From: a virus
Direction: 5' to 3' (one strand)
DNA length: 43,245 nucleotides
Virus record (IMG/VR): IMGVR_UViG_3300013307_000027
Span: 1-43,245 of that record
In this document: piece after piece, positions 20,475-28,956 of the stretch
How the letters are laid out: every line of letters starts with the position of its first letter
Numbering within the stretch: the first letter of the stretch is position 1
Program-made: the position numbers and the translations under genes
Notes under the pieces: generated by a model
The model's database searches: none
Told to the model about the DNA's origin: nothing
Seen by the model: only the letters and a program-made list of their open reading frames with translations

Positions 20475-22145
20475 ATGGCCGATGTCGACACGATCCTGCG
20501 CCGCCAAGCGCGCATGGAGAGCGATCGGGCCAATTTCGAGGCGCTTTGGGGCGAGGTCGCCGACGTCCTGTTGCCGCGTCAGGCCGATTTCATCGGATCG
20601 TCGGGATCCTACACGCAAGGCGCGCGCCGGACCGAGCGGATCTATGACGAAACCGCGATGCTGGCGCTCGACCATGGCGTTTCGGCGTTCGAGGGGGAGG
20701 TCATTCCGCAGGGCGGGCAGTGGCAAAAGCTCACCACGCGGCACCCCGATTTGCTCAAGTCCCAGGCCGTGCGCCTGTGGCTGGAACAAAAGACCGATCT
20801 GCTGTTTTCGCTGCGCAATTCGCCGTTTTCGGGCTTCGGCAACCAGTCGCATGAGTCGATCGCGAGCCTGTTGGCGTTCGGCTTGCAGGGCATGTGGCCC
20901 GACGTGCGGCGCGGACCCGATGGCCGGTCGGTCGGGCTGACCTATCAGAGCCGTCATATCGGCCAGCTATACATTCGCGAGAATGTTGCCGGGTTGGTCG
21001 ACACGGTGCATCGCAAATTTCGGCTGTCGCATCGGCAGGCCTACCAGCAATGGGGCGACGCGGCGCCCGAAGCGGTCAAGAAGGGCCTGCGCGACCAGCG
21101 GCCCGACGACGAAGCCGAGTATCTCCACGTCATCGAGCCCAATAGCGACTATGACGTCACCCGGATCGACGCCAAGGGCAAGCGCATCGCGAGCTGCTAT
21201 GTCGGCCTGCAAGATAAGGTGATTTTCGCCGAGGGCGGCTATCGCGCTATGCCGCTGATTGTGTCGCGGTTCGAGAAATCGCCGACCGAAACCTATGGGC
21301 GGGGTCCGGGCATCAATATCCTGCCCGCGGTGAAGGCCGCCCAGGTGATGATGCGCGATCTGATCGCCGCGACCGAGCTGGAATTGCGCCCTCCGCTGAT
21401 CACGCATGACGACATGCAGGACGTGATGATCTTCTTCGAGCCCGATGGGGTGACCTATGGCGGGCTCGACGATCGCGGTCAGCCGACCGTGCGCAAGATG
21501 CTCGATTCGCCGACCATGGAGCCGGTGTTGCTGCTGCAGGAACGGACGCGGCAGATCATCGAGCGGGCGTTCTACGTCGATCTCTATCAGGTGCGCCAGG
21601 AACAGAAGACCCATATCTCCGCGACCGAGATCATGCAGCGCCAGGCCGAAAAGGGCGTGCTGCTCGCGCCGCTGCTGCGCCAGCAAGACGAGTGGTTCAC
21701 GCCGATGGCCGAGCGCGAACTCGACATCATGGCCGAAATGGGCCTGCTCGACGACATGCCGCCCGAACTGGTCGAAGCCGGCGGCGTCGTCGAGATCGTG
21801 TACGAAAACCCGCTGGCCCGCGCGCGTAAGGCCGACGAAGCGGCGGGATTCTTCCAGATGATCCAGGGCATTTCGCCGCTCGGCCAAGTCGATCAATCGT
21901 GGCTGCAGGCGCTGACGCGCCGCTACAACCCCGACAAGGTGATCGGCGGCCTCGCCTATATCGGCAACGTCCCGACCAGCTGGGAAAATGACGAAGACGA
22001 AAAGCAACAGATCGACGCGCAGCGCGATGCGTCGATCAAGCTGGATACCTTGCTCAACGCGGGCGACCGCGCCGGCATGATCGCCAAGAATTTCGCCCAG
22101 GCCGGTGCGGCGCAAGCGGGTCAGGAGTCTGCCGGTGTCGCTTGA
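20475..22145 (+). CDS. Portal protein (T7-type head-tail connector)
   Basis: The 556-residue protein forms the dodecameric ring through which DNA is packed and ejected. It opens with MADVDTILRRQARMESDRAN and WGEVADVLLPRQ, the hallmark of the T7 gp8-like head-tail connector family. Further family text appears at IYDETAMLALDHGVSAFEGE, AAQVMMRDLIAATELELRPP and QKTHISATEIMQRQAEKGVL. The length (about 540 residues in T7) agrees. The ribosome site GGGGGTG lies just before ATG 20475. It overlaps the next gene by 11 nt. Confidence 0.93.
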   Translation: MADVDTILRRQARMESDRANFEALWGEVADVLLPRQADFIGSSGSYTQGARRTERIYDETAMLALDHGVSAFEGEVIPQGGQWQKLTTRHPDLLKSQAVRLWLEQKTDLLFSLRNSPFSGFGNQSHESIASLLAFGLQGMWPDVRRGPDGRSVGLTYQSRHIGQLYIRENVAGLVDTVHRKFRLSHRQAYQQWGDAAPEAVKKGLRDQRPDDEAEYLHVIEPNSDYDVTRIDAKGKRIASCYVGLQDKVIFAEGGYRAMPLIVSRFEKSPTETYGRGPGINILPAVKAAQVMMRDLIAATELELRPPLITHDDMQDVMIFFEPDGVTYGGLDDRGQPTVRKMLDSPTMEPVLLLQERTRQIIERAFYVDLYQVRQEQKTHISATEIMQRQAEKGVLLAPLLRQQDEWFTPMAERELDIMAEMGLLDDMPPELVEAGGVVEIVYENPLARARKADEAAGFFQMIQGISPLGQVDQSWLQALTRRYNPDKVIGGLAYIGNVPTSWENDEDEKQQIDAQRDASIKLDTLLNAGDRAGMIAKNFAQAGAAQAGQESAGVA

Positions 22146-22476
22146 TGACGATATTCGCCGCCTGAGGTTCGACGCGATGAAGGTCGCATCGAAAGCGCGG
22201 GCCGTCGTGGCGCGCGCCATTAGGCGGTTCGTGCTGTCGAAGCGGCTGTTTCGCGACGACAAGGGGCAGTTGACCCCCGAAGCCATCGAATGGGGCGATT
22301 TGCTCGCCAAACGCTACCACGTGACGCGCACGGCCTTCCACGCCGACCCCTATGTTTCCGCGTTTCGCGAGGGACAGCGCGCCGTGGTGCTCGACATTCT
22401 CAACATGATGCGGCTCGACCCGGCCAAGCTCGACCGGGCGCGCCGCCAGCTAGCGGAGGTAATCGACGATGACTGA
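22135..22476 (+). CDS. Bbp19-like phage head-module protein
   Basis: This 113-residue basic protein starts at GTG 22135 with AGGAG seven bases upstream. The body has RLFRDDKGQLTPEAIEWGDL, then RTAFHADPYVSAFREGQRAV and a closing LDILNMMRLD helix. The pair of an F-x-D-x-G block and an FREGQR-VVLDILNM block is the pattern I associate with the Bordetella phage Bbp19-type family, which also lies between portal and scaffold. Function is not established. Position suggests a head assembly factor. Confidence 0.75.
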   Translation: MSLDDDIRRLRFDAMKVASKARAVVARAIRRFVLSKRLFRDDKGQLTPEAIEWGDLLAKRYHVTRTAFHADPYVSAFREGQRAVVLDILNMMRLDPAKLDRARRQLAEVIDDD

Positions 22477-23311
22477 CGGAACGGGCGCAGGCGGGGGCGA
22501 AGGCGGTGGTGCGGCCGCGGGTGGCGGTGCCGGCGGCGAAGGTGCGCCGCCCGCATGGATGGCGCAGAGCGGCTTGCCAGCCGATTTGATGAGCGATGCG
22601 AATCTGATGCGGACGCCCGATGTGCCGACGCTGGCGCGCCGGTTCATCGAGAGCAACAGCAAGATCGGCGACCTTGGCCGCGAGATGGAGGGCCGGCTGG
22701 CGGTCCCGGCGGTCGATGCCGGTCCCGAAGCGTGGGCACCGGTGTTCGATAAGCTCGGGCGGCCGAAAGACCCGACGGCGTACGAACTGCCGACGCCCGA
22801 TGGCAAGGACACGGCGATGACGTCGGCGTTCCGGCCGATCGCGCACCAGCTCGGCCTGCTTCCAGCCCAGGCGAAGGGCATCGCCGAATTCTACAATACG
22901 CAGATGCAGGGTGCGCAGGACGCCCATTACCAAAAGGGCAATGATGAAATCGCTGCCTTGAAGGCCGAGATGGGCGCGCGATACGAACCCGCGAAGGAAG
23001 CCGCCAAGCGCGTCTATGAGAAGCTCGGCTTGCCGCCCGAATTCGCCGATGAACTCGACAATAAGGTTGGCAGCGGCGCGCTGCTCAAGGGGTTCATGCA
23101 GCTTGCCCGGCAGACCGGCGAACTGCAAATGGTCGACGGCGATGATCCCGGCGCATTCGGTGGCGTCGCCGACAAGGACGCCGATGCCACGCTTGAGGCC
23201 AGGATGGCCGACAAGGCATGGCGCGAAAAGTACCTGGCCGGCGACACCGCGACCGTCAACGAATACAAAAGGCTGCTCGGCCAGGCGCAAAAGCATGCCC
23301 AAAAGGGTTGA
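22469..23311 (+). CDS. Capsid scaffolding protein (probable)
   Basis: The 280-residue product lies directly before the major capsid gene. The N-terminus is a flexible Gly/Ala-rich tail. The rest is charged and alpha-helical, with a central GRPKDPTAYELPTPDGKDTA stretch, a coiled region (DEIAALKAEMGARYEPAKEA) and a basic C-terminal helix (VNEYKRLLGQAQKHAQKG). An acidic, helical body with a basic tail that binds the coat is the usual scaffold design. The GRP.DP..Y text recurs in podovirus scaffolds as I remember them. ATG 22469 follows GGAGGTAA and overlaps the previous gene by 8 nt. Confidence 0.8.
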   Translation: MTDGTGAGGGEGGGAAAGGGAGGEGAPPAWMAQSGLPADLMSDANLMRTPDVPTLARRFIESNSKIGDLGREMEGRLAVPAVDAGPEAWAPVFDKLGRPKDPTAYELPTPDGKDTAMTSAFRPIAHQLGLLPAQAKGIAEFYNTQMQGAQDAHYQKGNDEIAALKAEMGARYEPAKEAAKRVYEKLGLPPEFADELDNKVGSGALLKGFMQLARQTGELQMVDGDDPGAFGGVADKDADATLEARMADKAWREKYLAGDTATVNEYKRLLGQAQKHAQKG

Positions 23312-23368
23312 CGTCTTCGCGATGCGCTAAAAATCACGTTGACAACCTAGCGTATCGCGAAATATCAA
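23308..23368 (+). promoter_or_regulatory. Late promoter region with operators H and I
   Basis: Two similar units occur in tandem. TTGACG (23308-23313) is followed after 2 nt by operator H, TTCGCGATGCGCTAA (23316-23330). TTGACA (23339-23344) is followed after 2 nt by operator I, CTAGCGTATCGCGAA (23347-23361), then the -10-like TATCAA (23363-23368, 18-nt spacer). The second is the better promoter. Repressor on H and I would block transcription of the capsid gene and beyond. The rest of the 285-bp gap to the capsid gene holds the terminator at 23395 and a structured leader. Confidence 0.6.
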
Positions 23369-23394
23369 CGACCCCGGCAATGGAGATGCTCCTA

Positions 23395-23431
23395 GGGGGG
23401 AGAGGTGTCGTAGATGCCGCTCCCCCTTTTT
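23395..23431 (+). terminator. Intrinsic terminator just downstream of the late promoter
   Basis: GGGGGAG (23396-23402) pairs with CTCCCCC (23420-23426). Inside that stem, GGTGTC (23404-23409) pairs with GATGCC (23413-23418) using two wobble pairs, leaving a 3-nt loop. TTTTT follows (23427-23431). The hairpin is long and stable. It begins about 20-25 nt after the expected start of the promoter at 23339, so most transcripts should stop unless antiterminated. It could also end transcripts from the scaffold gene. Confidence 0.75.
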
Positions 23432-23596
23432 GCAGCCTGAGCCGTCCCGACATCCCCGCCCAGCCGGGCGGCGCCGGGTGCAGACCGCGAAAGAAGCGGC
23501 GGGTAGCGGCCCCGTAAACCGTCAGACCGGCGCCGGCCAAGGCCGACTTCCCCGTTCGAACCAGTCCAATTTTCAGGTTCTAACGGGGGATATATC

Positions 23597-24541
23597 ATGA
23601 CGGTTCCCGGTACTCCGGACGCAATCGAAACGCTCCGCACAGTCTCGTACACCAAGGCAGTTGGTTTCCAGCTCGCCGAAATGCCCGGCAAGTTGCGCCC
23701 GCTCACCGCGCGCATCACCAGCCTGACCGACAAGTCGATCCAGATCGAGGATCGTTTCGACGATCTGCAGGTTTCGGAGATTGTCGGCCGCCACACCGAC
23801 ACGGTCCATACCGACGCCGACATCGAGCGCCGCTGGATTCACAAGCCGCGCCCGCAGCGCGTATCGGTCCTGCTCAGCAAGGACGATATGGCGGCGACCG
23901 AGATCGATCCGAAGGCGCCGATCGCGCGCCAATCGGCAGTCGCGGTGCGGCGTGCGCACGACGATCGCTGGCTGCAGGGCTTTTACGGCAACGCCTATAC
24001 CGGCGAAACCGGCACCACGGCGGTACCGTTCAAGTCGGCGAACATCATGGCGGTCAACACCGGCGAAGCCGCCCCTGCGGGCATCACGCTCAACAAGCTG
24101 ATCGCGATGCAGGAAACGATGCGCCGTAATCTGGTCGATACCGAGATCGAGAAGCCGGTTGCGGTCATCACGGCCAAGCAAATCACGGACCTGCTCAAGA
24201 TCAATCAGCTGCAGAACCGCGATTACAATCCGCAGCTCGAAACCGCGCTGCAGAGCGGCCGGCCGATGGACTTCATGGGCTTTACCTGGGTGCCGTCCGA
24301 GATCGGCAACTCCAAGGCCTATCCGATCGGTTCGACGCTGTCGGTCGATGGCAGCGGCTATCGGCGCGTGCCGTTCCTCGTCGCATCGGGGATGTACGGG
24401 AATATGTGGGAAGAGTTCTTCGCCCGCATCACCGAGGAGTCGACCAAGGAATTCGACTGGCAGGTCTATGCGCGGACCACGGCGGCCTTCACGCGGCTGA
24501 ACGAGGACAAGTGCTACCAGATGCTCTGTCTGGAAAGCTGA
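23597..24541 (+). CDS. Major capsid protein
   Basis: This 314-residue protein, found directly after the scaffold, is the main coat protein. It opens MTVPGTPDAIETLRTVSYTK and contains blocks typical of a HK97-like coat in podoviruses of the BPP-1 kind. These include SIQIEDRFDDLQVSEIVGRH, HTDADIERRWIHKPRPQRVS, the ARQSAVAVRRAHDDRWLQGF helix with FYGNAYTGETG, and a C-terminal FDWQVYARTTAAFTRLNEDK. The ribosome site GGGGGAT precedes ATG 23597 by six bases. It is preceded by a 230-nt leader holding a promoter, operators and a terminator. Confidence 0.9.
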   Translation: MTVPGTPDAIETLRTVSYTKAVGFQLAEMPGKLRPLTARITSLTDKSIQIEDRFDDLQVSEIVGRHTDTVHTDADIERRWIHKPRPQRVSVLLSKDDMAATEIDPKAPIARQSAVAVRRAHDDRWLQGFYGNAYTGETGTTAVPFKSANIMAVNTGEAAPAGITLNKLIAMQETMRRNLVDTEIEKPVAVITAKQITDLLKINQLQNRDYNPQLETALQSGRPMDFMGFTWVPSEIGNSKAYPIGSTLSVDGSGYRRVPFLVASGMYGNMWEEFFARITEESTKEFDWQVYARTTAAFTRLNEDKCYQMLCLES

Positions 24542-24549
24542 TCGGGGGC

Positions 24550-24573
24550 GGGGCCGCTCATCCGGGCGGCCCC
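24550..24573 (+). terminator. Hairpin after the major capsid gene
   Basis: GGGGCCGC (24550-24557) pairs perfectly with GCGGCCCC (24566-24573) around an 8-nt loop. Only a weak TGAAATTT run follows, so termination may be partial. It may instead protect the capsid mRNA 3' end and set capsid expression above that of tail genes. A similar U-less hairpin follows the next gene at 25083-25109. Confidence 0.5.
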
Positions 24574-24615
24574 TGAAATTTCGCGGCGCCAGGCGCGCCG
24601 ATTGGGAGACGGTTC

Positions 24616-25065
24616 ATGACTACGGGTTATTCCAAGGAAACGGTCGGCGTCCTCGACGGTACGCTCAACGTCGCCGCCAAGCACAACGGCATTTTCGAGC
24701 AGGCCAAGGTGCGCGTTTTCGTCGCGACCTTCGACCTGTCGCTGGCGACGGTCGCCAAGAATAGCGGCGATACGAACGTCTGCTTTCGCATCCCGCGCAG
24801 TCACAAGGTGCTCTATGGTTATCTTCTCGCGTCGGTCACGATGGGCGCCTCCGCGACGATCGCGGTCGGCAATGCCACCACGGCGGGCAAGTATCGTGCG
24901 GCTGCGGTGCAGACCGGCACCGATGCGCCCGCCTTCTTCATGCTGTCGGCGGCCGAACAGGCGGACCCGCTCACGGCGCATGAAGACGTTCTCATCACGA
25001 TCGGCACGGCGAACCTGCCCAGCACGGGGATCCTGCAAGTCGTGATGTTCGCTTCGGCTCGCTGA
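24616..25065 (+). CDS. Probable capsid-associated (decoration-type) structural protein
   Basis: The 149-residue product begins MTTGYSKETVGVLDGTLNVA. It contains repeated small-residue beta strands: KVLYGYLLASVTMGASATIA, then VGNATTAGKYRAAA and LTAHEDVLITIGTANLPSTG. From memory, a protein with similar SATIAVGNA-x2-AKY text and a closing IGTA-LP-SG-L strand follows the coat gene in several podoviruses. I know of no proven role. Position and all-beta composition suggest a decoration or head-surface protein. Confidence 0.75.
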   Translation: MTTGYSKETVGVLDGTLNVAAKHNGIFEQAKVRVFVATFDLSLATVAKNSGDTNVCFRIPRSHKVLYGYLLASVTMGASATIAVGNATTAGKYRAAAVQTGTDAPAFFMLSAAEQADPLTAHEDVLITIGTANLPSTGILQVVMFASAR

Positions 25066-25082
25066 CGCGAGCCGGCGCAGGC

Positions 25083-25109
25083 GCGGCCGGGGGCGAGAAT
25101 CCCGGCCGC
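25083..25109 (+). terminator. Stable hairpin without T-tract
   Basis: GCGGCCGGG (25083-25091) pairs with CCCGGCCGC (25101-25109), nine base pairs around a 9-nt loop, in the gap between the capsid-associated protein and the tail adaptor gene. No T-run follows. It may be an mRNA-stabilising element rather than a true terminator. Confidence 0.4.
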
Positions 25110-25179
25110 ACCCGGCCCGCGGCGATGGAGGGGGCGAATCCGACCGTCGTCGCGGGCCAATCTGTAAGGGGGCGGGTCA

Positions 25180-25776
25180 GTGGCATTTTCGCGAACAGGC
25201 ATCGTCAACGATGTGCTCGCCCTGCTCGGCTCGCTCACTCGCATCACCAGCTTCGACAGCGCCGAACCCTATGCGGTGACGGCGCGTGAGCTTTGGGACC
25301 GCGCGCTGCAAGCCGCGTTGGCGGAACACCCATGGAAATTCGCGATCCGCCGGCAGTCGGTCGGCAGCGCGGCCGATTACGTTTCGGCCGGCGAGAATTC
25401 CTACCTTTATGCCTATGAACTGCCGGCCGACAATTTGCGCTGGCTTCCATGGGATAGCGACGACGCCAATTTCTTCGAGGGCGAGCAGGAGGGCAATTAC
25501 ATCCTGAGCGACGCCGATGCGCCGTTGCTTATCCGCTACATCGCCAAGGTCGACGAAGTGGCGCGCTGGTCGCCGGGATTCCTTGAAGCCTTCACCTTCA
25601 AGCTTGCATGGTTCATGGCCAAGCCGGTCACCGGCCATGGCAGCATGATGGACCGGATGGACGCGCTCTATCAGGCGGCGCTCCCGGTCGCGAAGCGCGG
25701 GAACGGCCTGTCGACCGGCCGGCGCCGCCAGGGCGTGTCGCGCCGTAGCAACTGGCTCGCTGCGCGGAATCGCTGA
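25180..25776 (+). CDS. Tail tubular protein A-like adaptor
   Basis: This 198-residue protein, starting at GTG 25180 after a G-rich ribosome site, resembles the T7 gp11/tail tubular A family that joins portal to tail nozzle. Family-like text includes MAFSRTGIVNDVLALLGSLT, then ARELWDRALQAALAEHPWKF (an arriving helix pair with the conserved W-x-F) and YLYAYELPADNLRWLPW. A C-terminal region follows with RYIAKVDEVARWSPGFLEAF and a helical FKLAWFMAKPVTG. Length and placement before a gp12-like gene support the call. Confidence 0.88.
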   Translation: MAFSRTGIVNDVLALLGSLTRITSFDSAEPYAVTARELWDRALQAALAEHPWKFAIRRQSVGSAADYVSAGENSYLYAYELPADNLRWLPWDSDDANFFEGEQEGNYILSDADAPLLIRYIAKVDEVARWSPGFLEAFTFKLAWFMAKPVTGHGSMMDRMDALYQAALPVAKRGNGLSTGRRRQGVSRRSNWLAARNR

Positions 25777-28001
25777 TGGCCGACGCGGTCACCACGATCA
25801 CGACCAGCTTTAACGCAGGCGAAATCTCGCCCCGGCTGCACGGGCGGGTCGACCAGTCGATCTACGGCATCGCCGCAACGGAAATGCTCGGCTGGCTTCC
25901 CACTGTCGATGGGCCGGCGGTGGCGGCCCCGGGCACGATCTTCGCGGGCGCGGCCGGCGGCGAGTTCATCCCGATCCCGTTCGAATACAATGTCACCCAG
26001 GGCTATGTGATCGAGGCGCTCCCCTTCGCCTTCCGCTTCTGGACCAACGACGCGCGGATCGAGACGGCGCCGGGCGTGCCGTACGAGGTTGAGCACGATT
26101 GGGATATCGACGCGCTCAAATCGCTCTACTGGCACCAAAGCGCGGACGTGCTCTATCTCGCCAGCGGACTCGCGGCCGATGGCGGCAAACCGTTGATGGC
26201 GCTCGAACGCCTCACGGCCGAGACGTTCCAGTTGGTCGAATATGAATTGCGCAATGGCCCGATCGACGATCCCAACAATGACGAAAGCAAGTCGATCCTT
26301 GCCGATGCTGTGACCGGCACGATCACGATTACATCGAACGCCGAGCTTTTCGCCAGCGGCGACGTGGGTGGACTGTTCGAGATCGAGGCAGCCGATTACA
26401 GCGATATCCACTCGTGGGAAGCCGGCATGACGGTGACCGCGGGCGACAAATGCACGTGGGATGCGCGCGTCTTTCAGGCCGTGGCCAATGGCCGTACAGG
26501 GCAGAATCCTCCCGAGCATGACGCCGGGACCGAATGGGATGGCCTGCTCGGCACCGACATCAACAGCAAGGGACCGTACGGCGTCCAGTGGACGTTCCTC
26601 TATAGCCGCTTTGGGCTGGTCAGGATGACGGCCTTTATCGACGCGTACAATGTCACGGCGACGGTCATTAACCGCCTGCCCGACAGCATCGTAAGTGTCC
26701 CGACCTGGCGCTGGGCGTTCGGCGTGTTCAGCGATCGGCGCGGTCACCCGGAAACGGTGTTCGAGTGGAATCAATGTCTCGGCCTGACCAAGAAAAGCCG
26801 GACCTTCACCAGCACGATCGGCGGCTATGACGATTTCGGCGCGCGAGATACGAGCGGCGATTTCCAGCACGATCTGGCGGGATCCTACAAGCTGCCGAAG
26901 CCGGACCCGATCCTATGGTCGGTTGCCGACAGCACGCTGGTCCAAGGCACGACGAAGGTAGAGGCCACGGTCGACCGCGTGCTGACCAATACCGGCGTCG
27001 CCGGTCCGCCCGTCTTCGACGTTGGCGTACCGTCCAAGGCCGGCAGCGCGCCGATCCGGCCGCTCGAAGCCGACAACATCCTGTTCGTCCAGCGCGCCCG
27101 GCGCAAATTGCTCGAGCTGGTCTATTCGGTCGAGTCGAACAAGATGACGACGCGCGACACGACGCGGCTCGCCGACCATATCACCATTCCCGGATTTACC
27201 GGGATGGCATGGGTGAGAGAGCCTGAGCGCCTCGTTTGGTGCGCGATGGGCGACGGCACCCTGGCGGCGCTGACCTATAATCCGGCCGAGCAAGTCCAGG
27301 GCTGGGCGCGGCGCCAGCTCGGTGGCGGGTTGGTCGTGGGGGATCGCGGCATCTGCACGATCACCGACCCGAGCGGCGAGCGCGACCAAGTGTGGATCGC
27401 GGCGCACCGGCCGAGCGACGATGCATGGTTCCTGCTGCGCATGGACAAGGTTTGGGAGACGGGCGACGACGCGACGCGGGCGGTCTATCTCGACGCGGCG
27501 TTGAGCTATGACGGCGCGGCGACCGACCATGGCACCGGCGCCGACCATCTGGCCGGCGCGACGGTCGGCGTGTGGGCGGACGGCCGGGCGCATCGCGACA
27601 TCACGATCGGTGCCGGCGGCGAATGGGCGTTGGACTATCCGGCCAGCGTCGTGACGCTGGGCTATCATTTCCCGGCGCGGCTGACGCCGTTGCCGCTCGA
27701 CGCTGGACAGAGCGAGGGCACCGCGCAAGGCAAGATCAAGCGGGTTCCCAATCTCGTGCTCAAGCTGCTCGACGCGACCGGGCTGCAAATCCGCTTGCCG
27801 GGGTATCCGACGCCGATGCCGGTCGAGACGCGCGTCGCGGCCGATCCGATCGATCATGCCGACCCGCTCTATTCGGGCGACTTCGCGGTTGGGCTGGTGG
27901 GCACCTATTCGGCCAACGCCCAGGTGACCATCGAGCGCTATCAGCCCGGCCCGGCGACCTTGCTGGCGATCGTCTATTCGGTGGAGGTCGGCGAGCTATG
28001 A
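25776..28001 (+). CDS. Tail tubular protein B-like nozzle protein with a carbohydrate-binding-like insert
   Basis: The 741-residue product fits the T7 gp12 nozzle role. It begins ADAVTTITTSFNAGEISPRL with the conserved FNAGEISPR box, and repeated blade-like strands follow. DVLYLASG and KMTTRDTTRLADHITIPGFT recall the beta-propeller of other podovirus nozzles. Residues about 212-255 (SWEAGMTVTAGDKCTWDARV then FQAVANGRTGQNPP and TEWDG) match the W-x-G-x2-Y/V-x-GD-V pattern of small carbohydrate-binding modules, inserted in the nozzle body. Such an insert could help grip the cell surface. It overlaps the next gene by 4 nt (ATGA). Confidence 0.88.
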   Translation: MADAVTTITTSFNAGEISPRLHGRVDQSIYGIAATEMLGWLPTVDGPAVAAPGTIFAGAAGGEFIPIPFEYNVTQGYVIEALPFAFRFWTNDARIETAPGVPYEVEHDWDIDALKSLYWHQSADVLYLASGLAADGGKPLMALERLTAETFQLVEYELRNGPIDDPNNDESKSILADAVTGTITITSNAELFASGDVGGLFEIEAADYSDIHSWEAGMTVTAGDKCTWDARVFQAVANGRTGQNPPEHDAGTEWDGLLGTDINSKGPYGVQWTFLYSRFGLVRMTAFIDAYNVTATVINRLPDSIVSVPTWRWAFGVFSDRRGHPETVFEWNQCLGLTKKSRTFTSTIGGYDDFGARDTSGDFQHDLAGSYKLPKPDPILWSVADSTLVQGTTKVEATVDRVLTNTGVAGPPVFDVGVPSKAGSAPIRPLEADNILFVQRARRKLLELVYSVESNKMTTRDTTRLADHITIPGFTGMAWVREPERLVWCAMGDGTLAALTYNPAEQVQGWARRQLGGGLVVGDRGICTITDPSGERDQVWIAAHRPSDDAWFLLRMDKVWETGDDATRAVYLDAALSYDGAATDHGTGADHLAGATVGVWADGRAHRDITIGAGGEWALDYPASVVTLGYHFPARLTPLPLDAGQSEGTAQGKIKRVPNLVLKLLDATGLQIRLPGYPTPMPVETRVAADPIDHADPLYSGDFAVGLVGTYSANAQVTIERYQPGPATLLAIVYSVEVGEL

Positions 28002-28426
28002 TCGCGGTCATCGCCTTCGAGCCCGCGCATCTTCGCGCGATCGAGCTGCGTCCTGAGCAAGCCGGTGAGGTTCCTACGCAGGGCGTCGGCAGCGGCGCGC
28101 AGCATGGCCCGGCCTTCACCGTGCTGGATGAATCCGGCCGGGTCGTGACGATCGCGGGCCTCGCCGAGATCCATGACGGCTATGCGTCGGCTTGGGCGAT
28201 GATCGGCGTGAGCGCGCGGCGGCACATGCCGCAGATCGTGCGCGCCATGCGCGGCGTGCTCGAAAGCGCCCGTTATGCGCGCGTCGACATGGCCGTGCGT
28301 GCCGATTGGCAACAGGCCCATTTGCTCGCGCGCCGGCTGGGCTTCGAGAGCGCCGGACTGCAGCGCAAATTCTGGCCGGATGGCGGCGACGCCGTGATCT
28401 ATGCGCGCATCAGGGAGGATACATAA
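27998..28426 (+). CDS. GNAT-like protein of the internal virion cluster
   Basis: The 142-residue product starts MIAVIAFEPAHLRAIELRPE at ATG 27998. It shows a GNAT acetyltransferase plan: the strand TVLDESGRVVTIAGLAEI, the helix RHMPQIVRAMRGVLESARYA, and the C-terminal WQQAHLLARRLGFESAGLQR, where the LGF turn is typical. The Q/R-x2-G-x-G/A acetyl-CoA loop is not clear, so enzyme activity may be lost. In many T7-like podoviruses a similar protein (the gp13 position) sits between nozzle and internal virion genes. Confidence 0.75.
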   Translation: MIAVIAFEPAHLRAIELRPEQAGEVPTQGVGSGAQHGPAFTVLDESGRVVTIAGLAEIHDGYASAWAMIGVSARRHMPQIVRAMRGVLESARYARVDMAVRADWQQAHLLARRLGFESAGLQRKFWPDGGDAVIYARIREDT

Positions 28427-28956
28427 TGAGCGCCGACCCCGTCTCGATCGGGCTGATGGCGGTGAAGGCCGTTGGCGGCGTCTTTCAGGGCATCACGCAG
28501 CAGAATGCCTATAACGCGGCCGCGAAGGTCGACGACCAGAACGCCAACAACGCGCTGACCGGCGGTGCGTTCGACCAGCTCGACATCGAGCACAAGTTGC
28601 GTGCAACCCAGGGCGAGGCGCTGGCGGCGACCGCGGCGAACGGCGTCGCGGTCGGCACCGGCTCGGCGCTCGACCTGCTCAGGCAGAATGCGGTCAATGC
28701 GCAGATGGATATATTGTCGCGCAAATACGAAGCGACGATGACGGCCAAATCCTATAGCGACAAGGCGGCCGGCGAGCGCAAGGCGGCCAAGGGCGCGTTG
28801 TTCGGCGGCATCCTCAATGCCGGCGCGTCCATCCTGACCGGCATGCAGGGAATTGGCGACCAGAGCGCCGAAAGCGCCGCAGCGGACCGCCAGTATATGG
28901 CCCAGCGACAACAGCCAGGCGGGATCGCATTGTCGATCCCGATGGTGCGCAGCTGA
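28426..28956 (+). CDS. Internal virion protein, gp14-like
   Basis: This 176-residue protein starts at ATG 28426, which overlaps the preceding TAA by one base, after ribosome site GGAGG. It is Ala/Gly-rich, with a hydrophobic start (MSADPVSIGLMAVKAVGGVF), a helical middle that includes LAATAANGVAVGTGSALDLL, and a second hydrophobic patch (GALFGGILNAGASILTGMQG). Size, order and membrane-prone helices match the smallest T7 ejection protein (gp14), which forms the outer-membrane channel during infection. Confidence 0.75.
   Translation: MSADPVSIGLMAVKAVGGVFQGITQQNAYNAAAKVDDQNANNALTGGAFDQLDIEHKLRATQGEALAATAANGVAVGTGSALDLLRQNAVNAQMDILSRKYEATMTAKSYSDKAAGERKAAKGALFGGILNAGASILTGMQGIGDQSAESAAADRQYMAQRQQPGGIALSIPMVRS

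Noticed and set aside
20967-22310. Long minus-strand open frame opposite the portal gene
   Set aside because: It is a mirror frame produced by high third-position G+C in the portal gene, with no family text and His/Arg/Leu-biased composition. The same holds for the frames at 11746-12798, 18075-19157, 28752-30452, 31040-32548 and 37005-38618.
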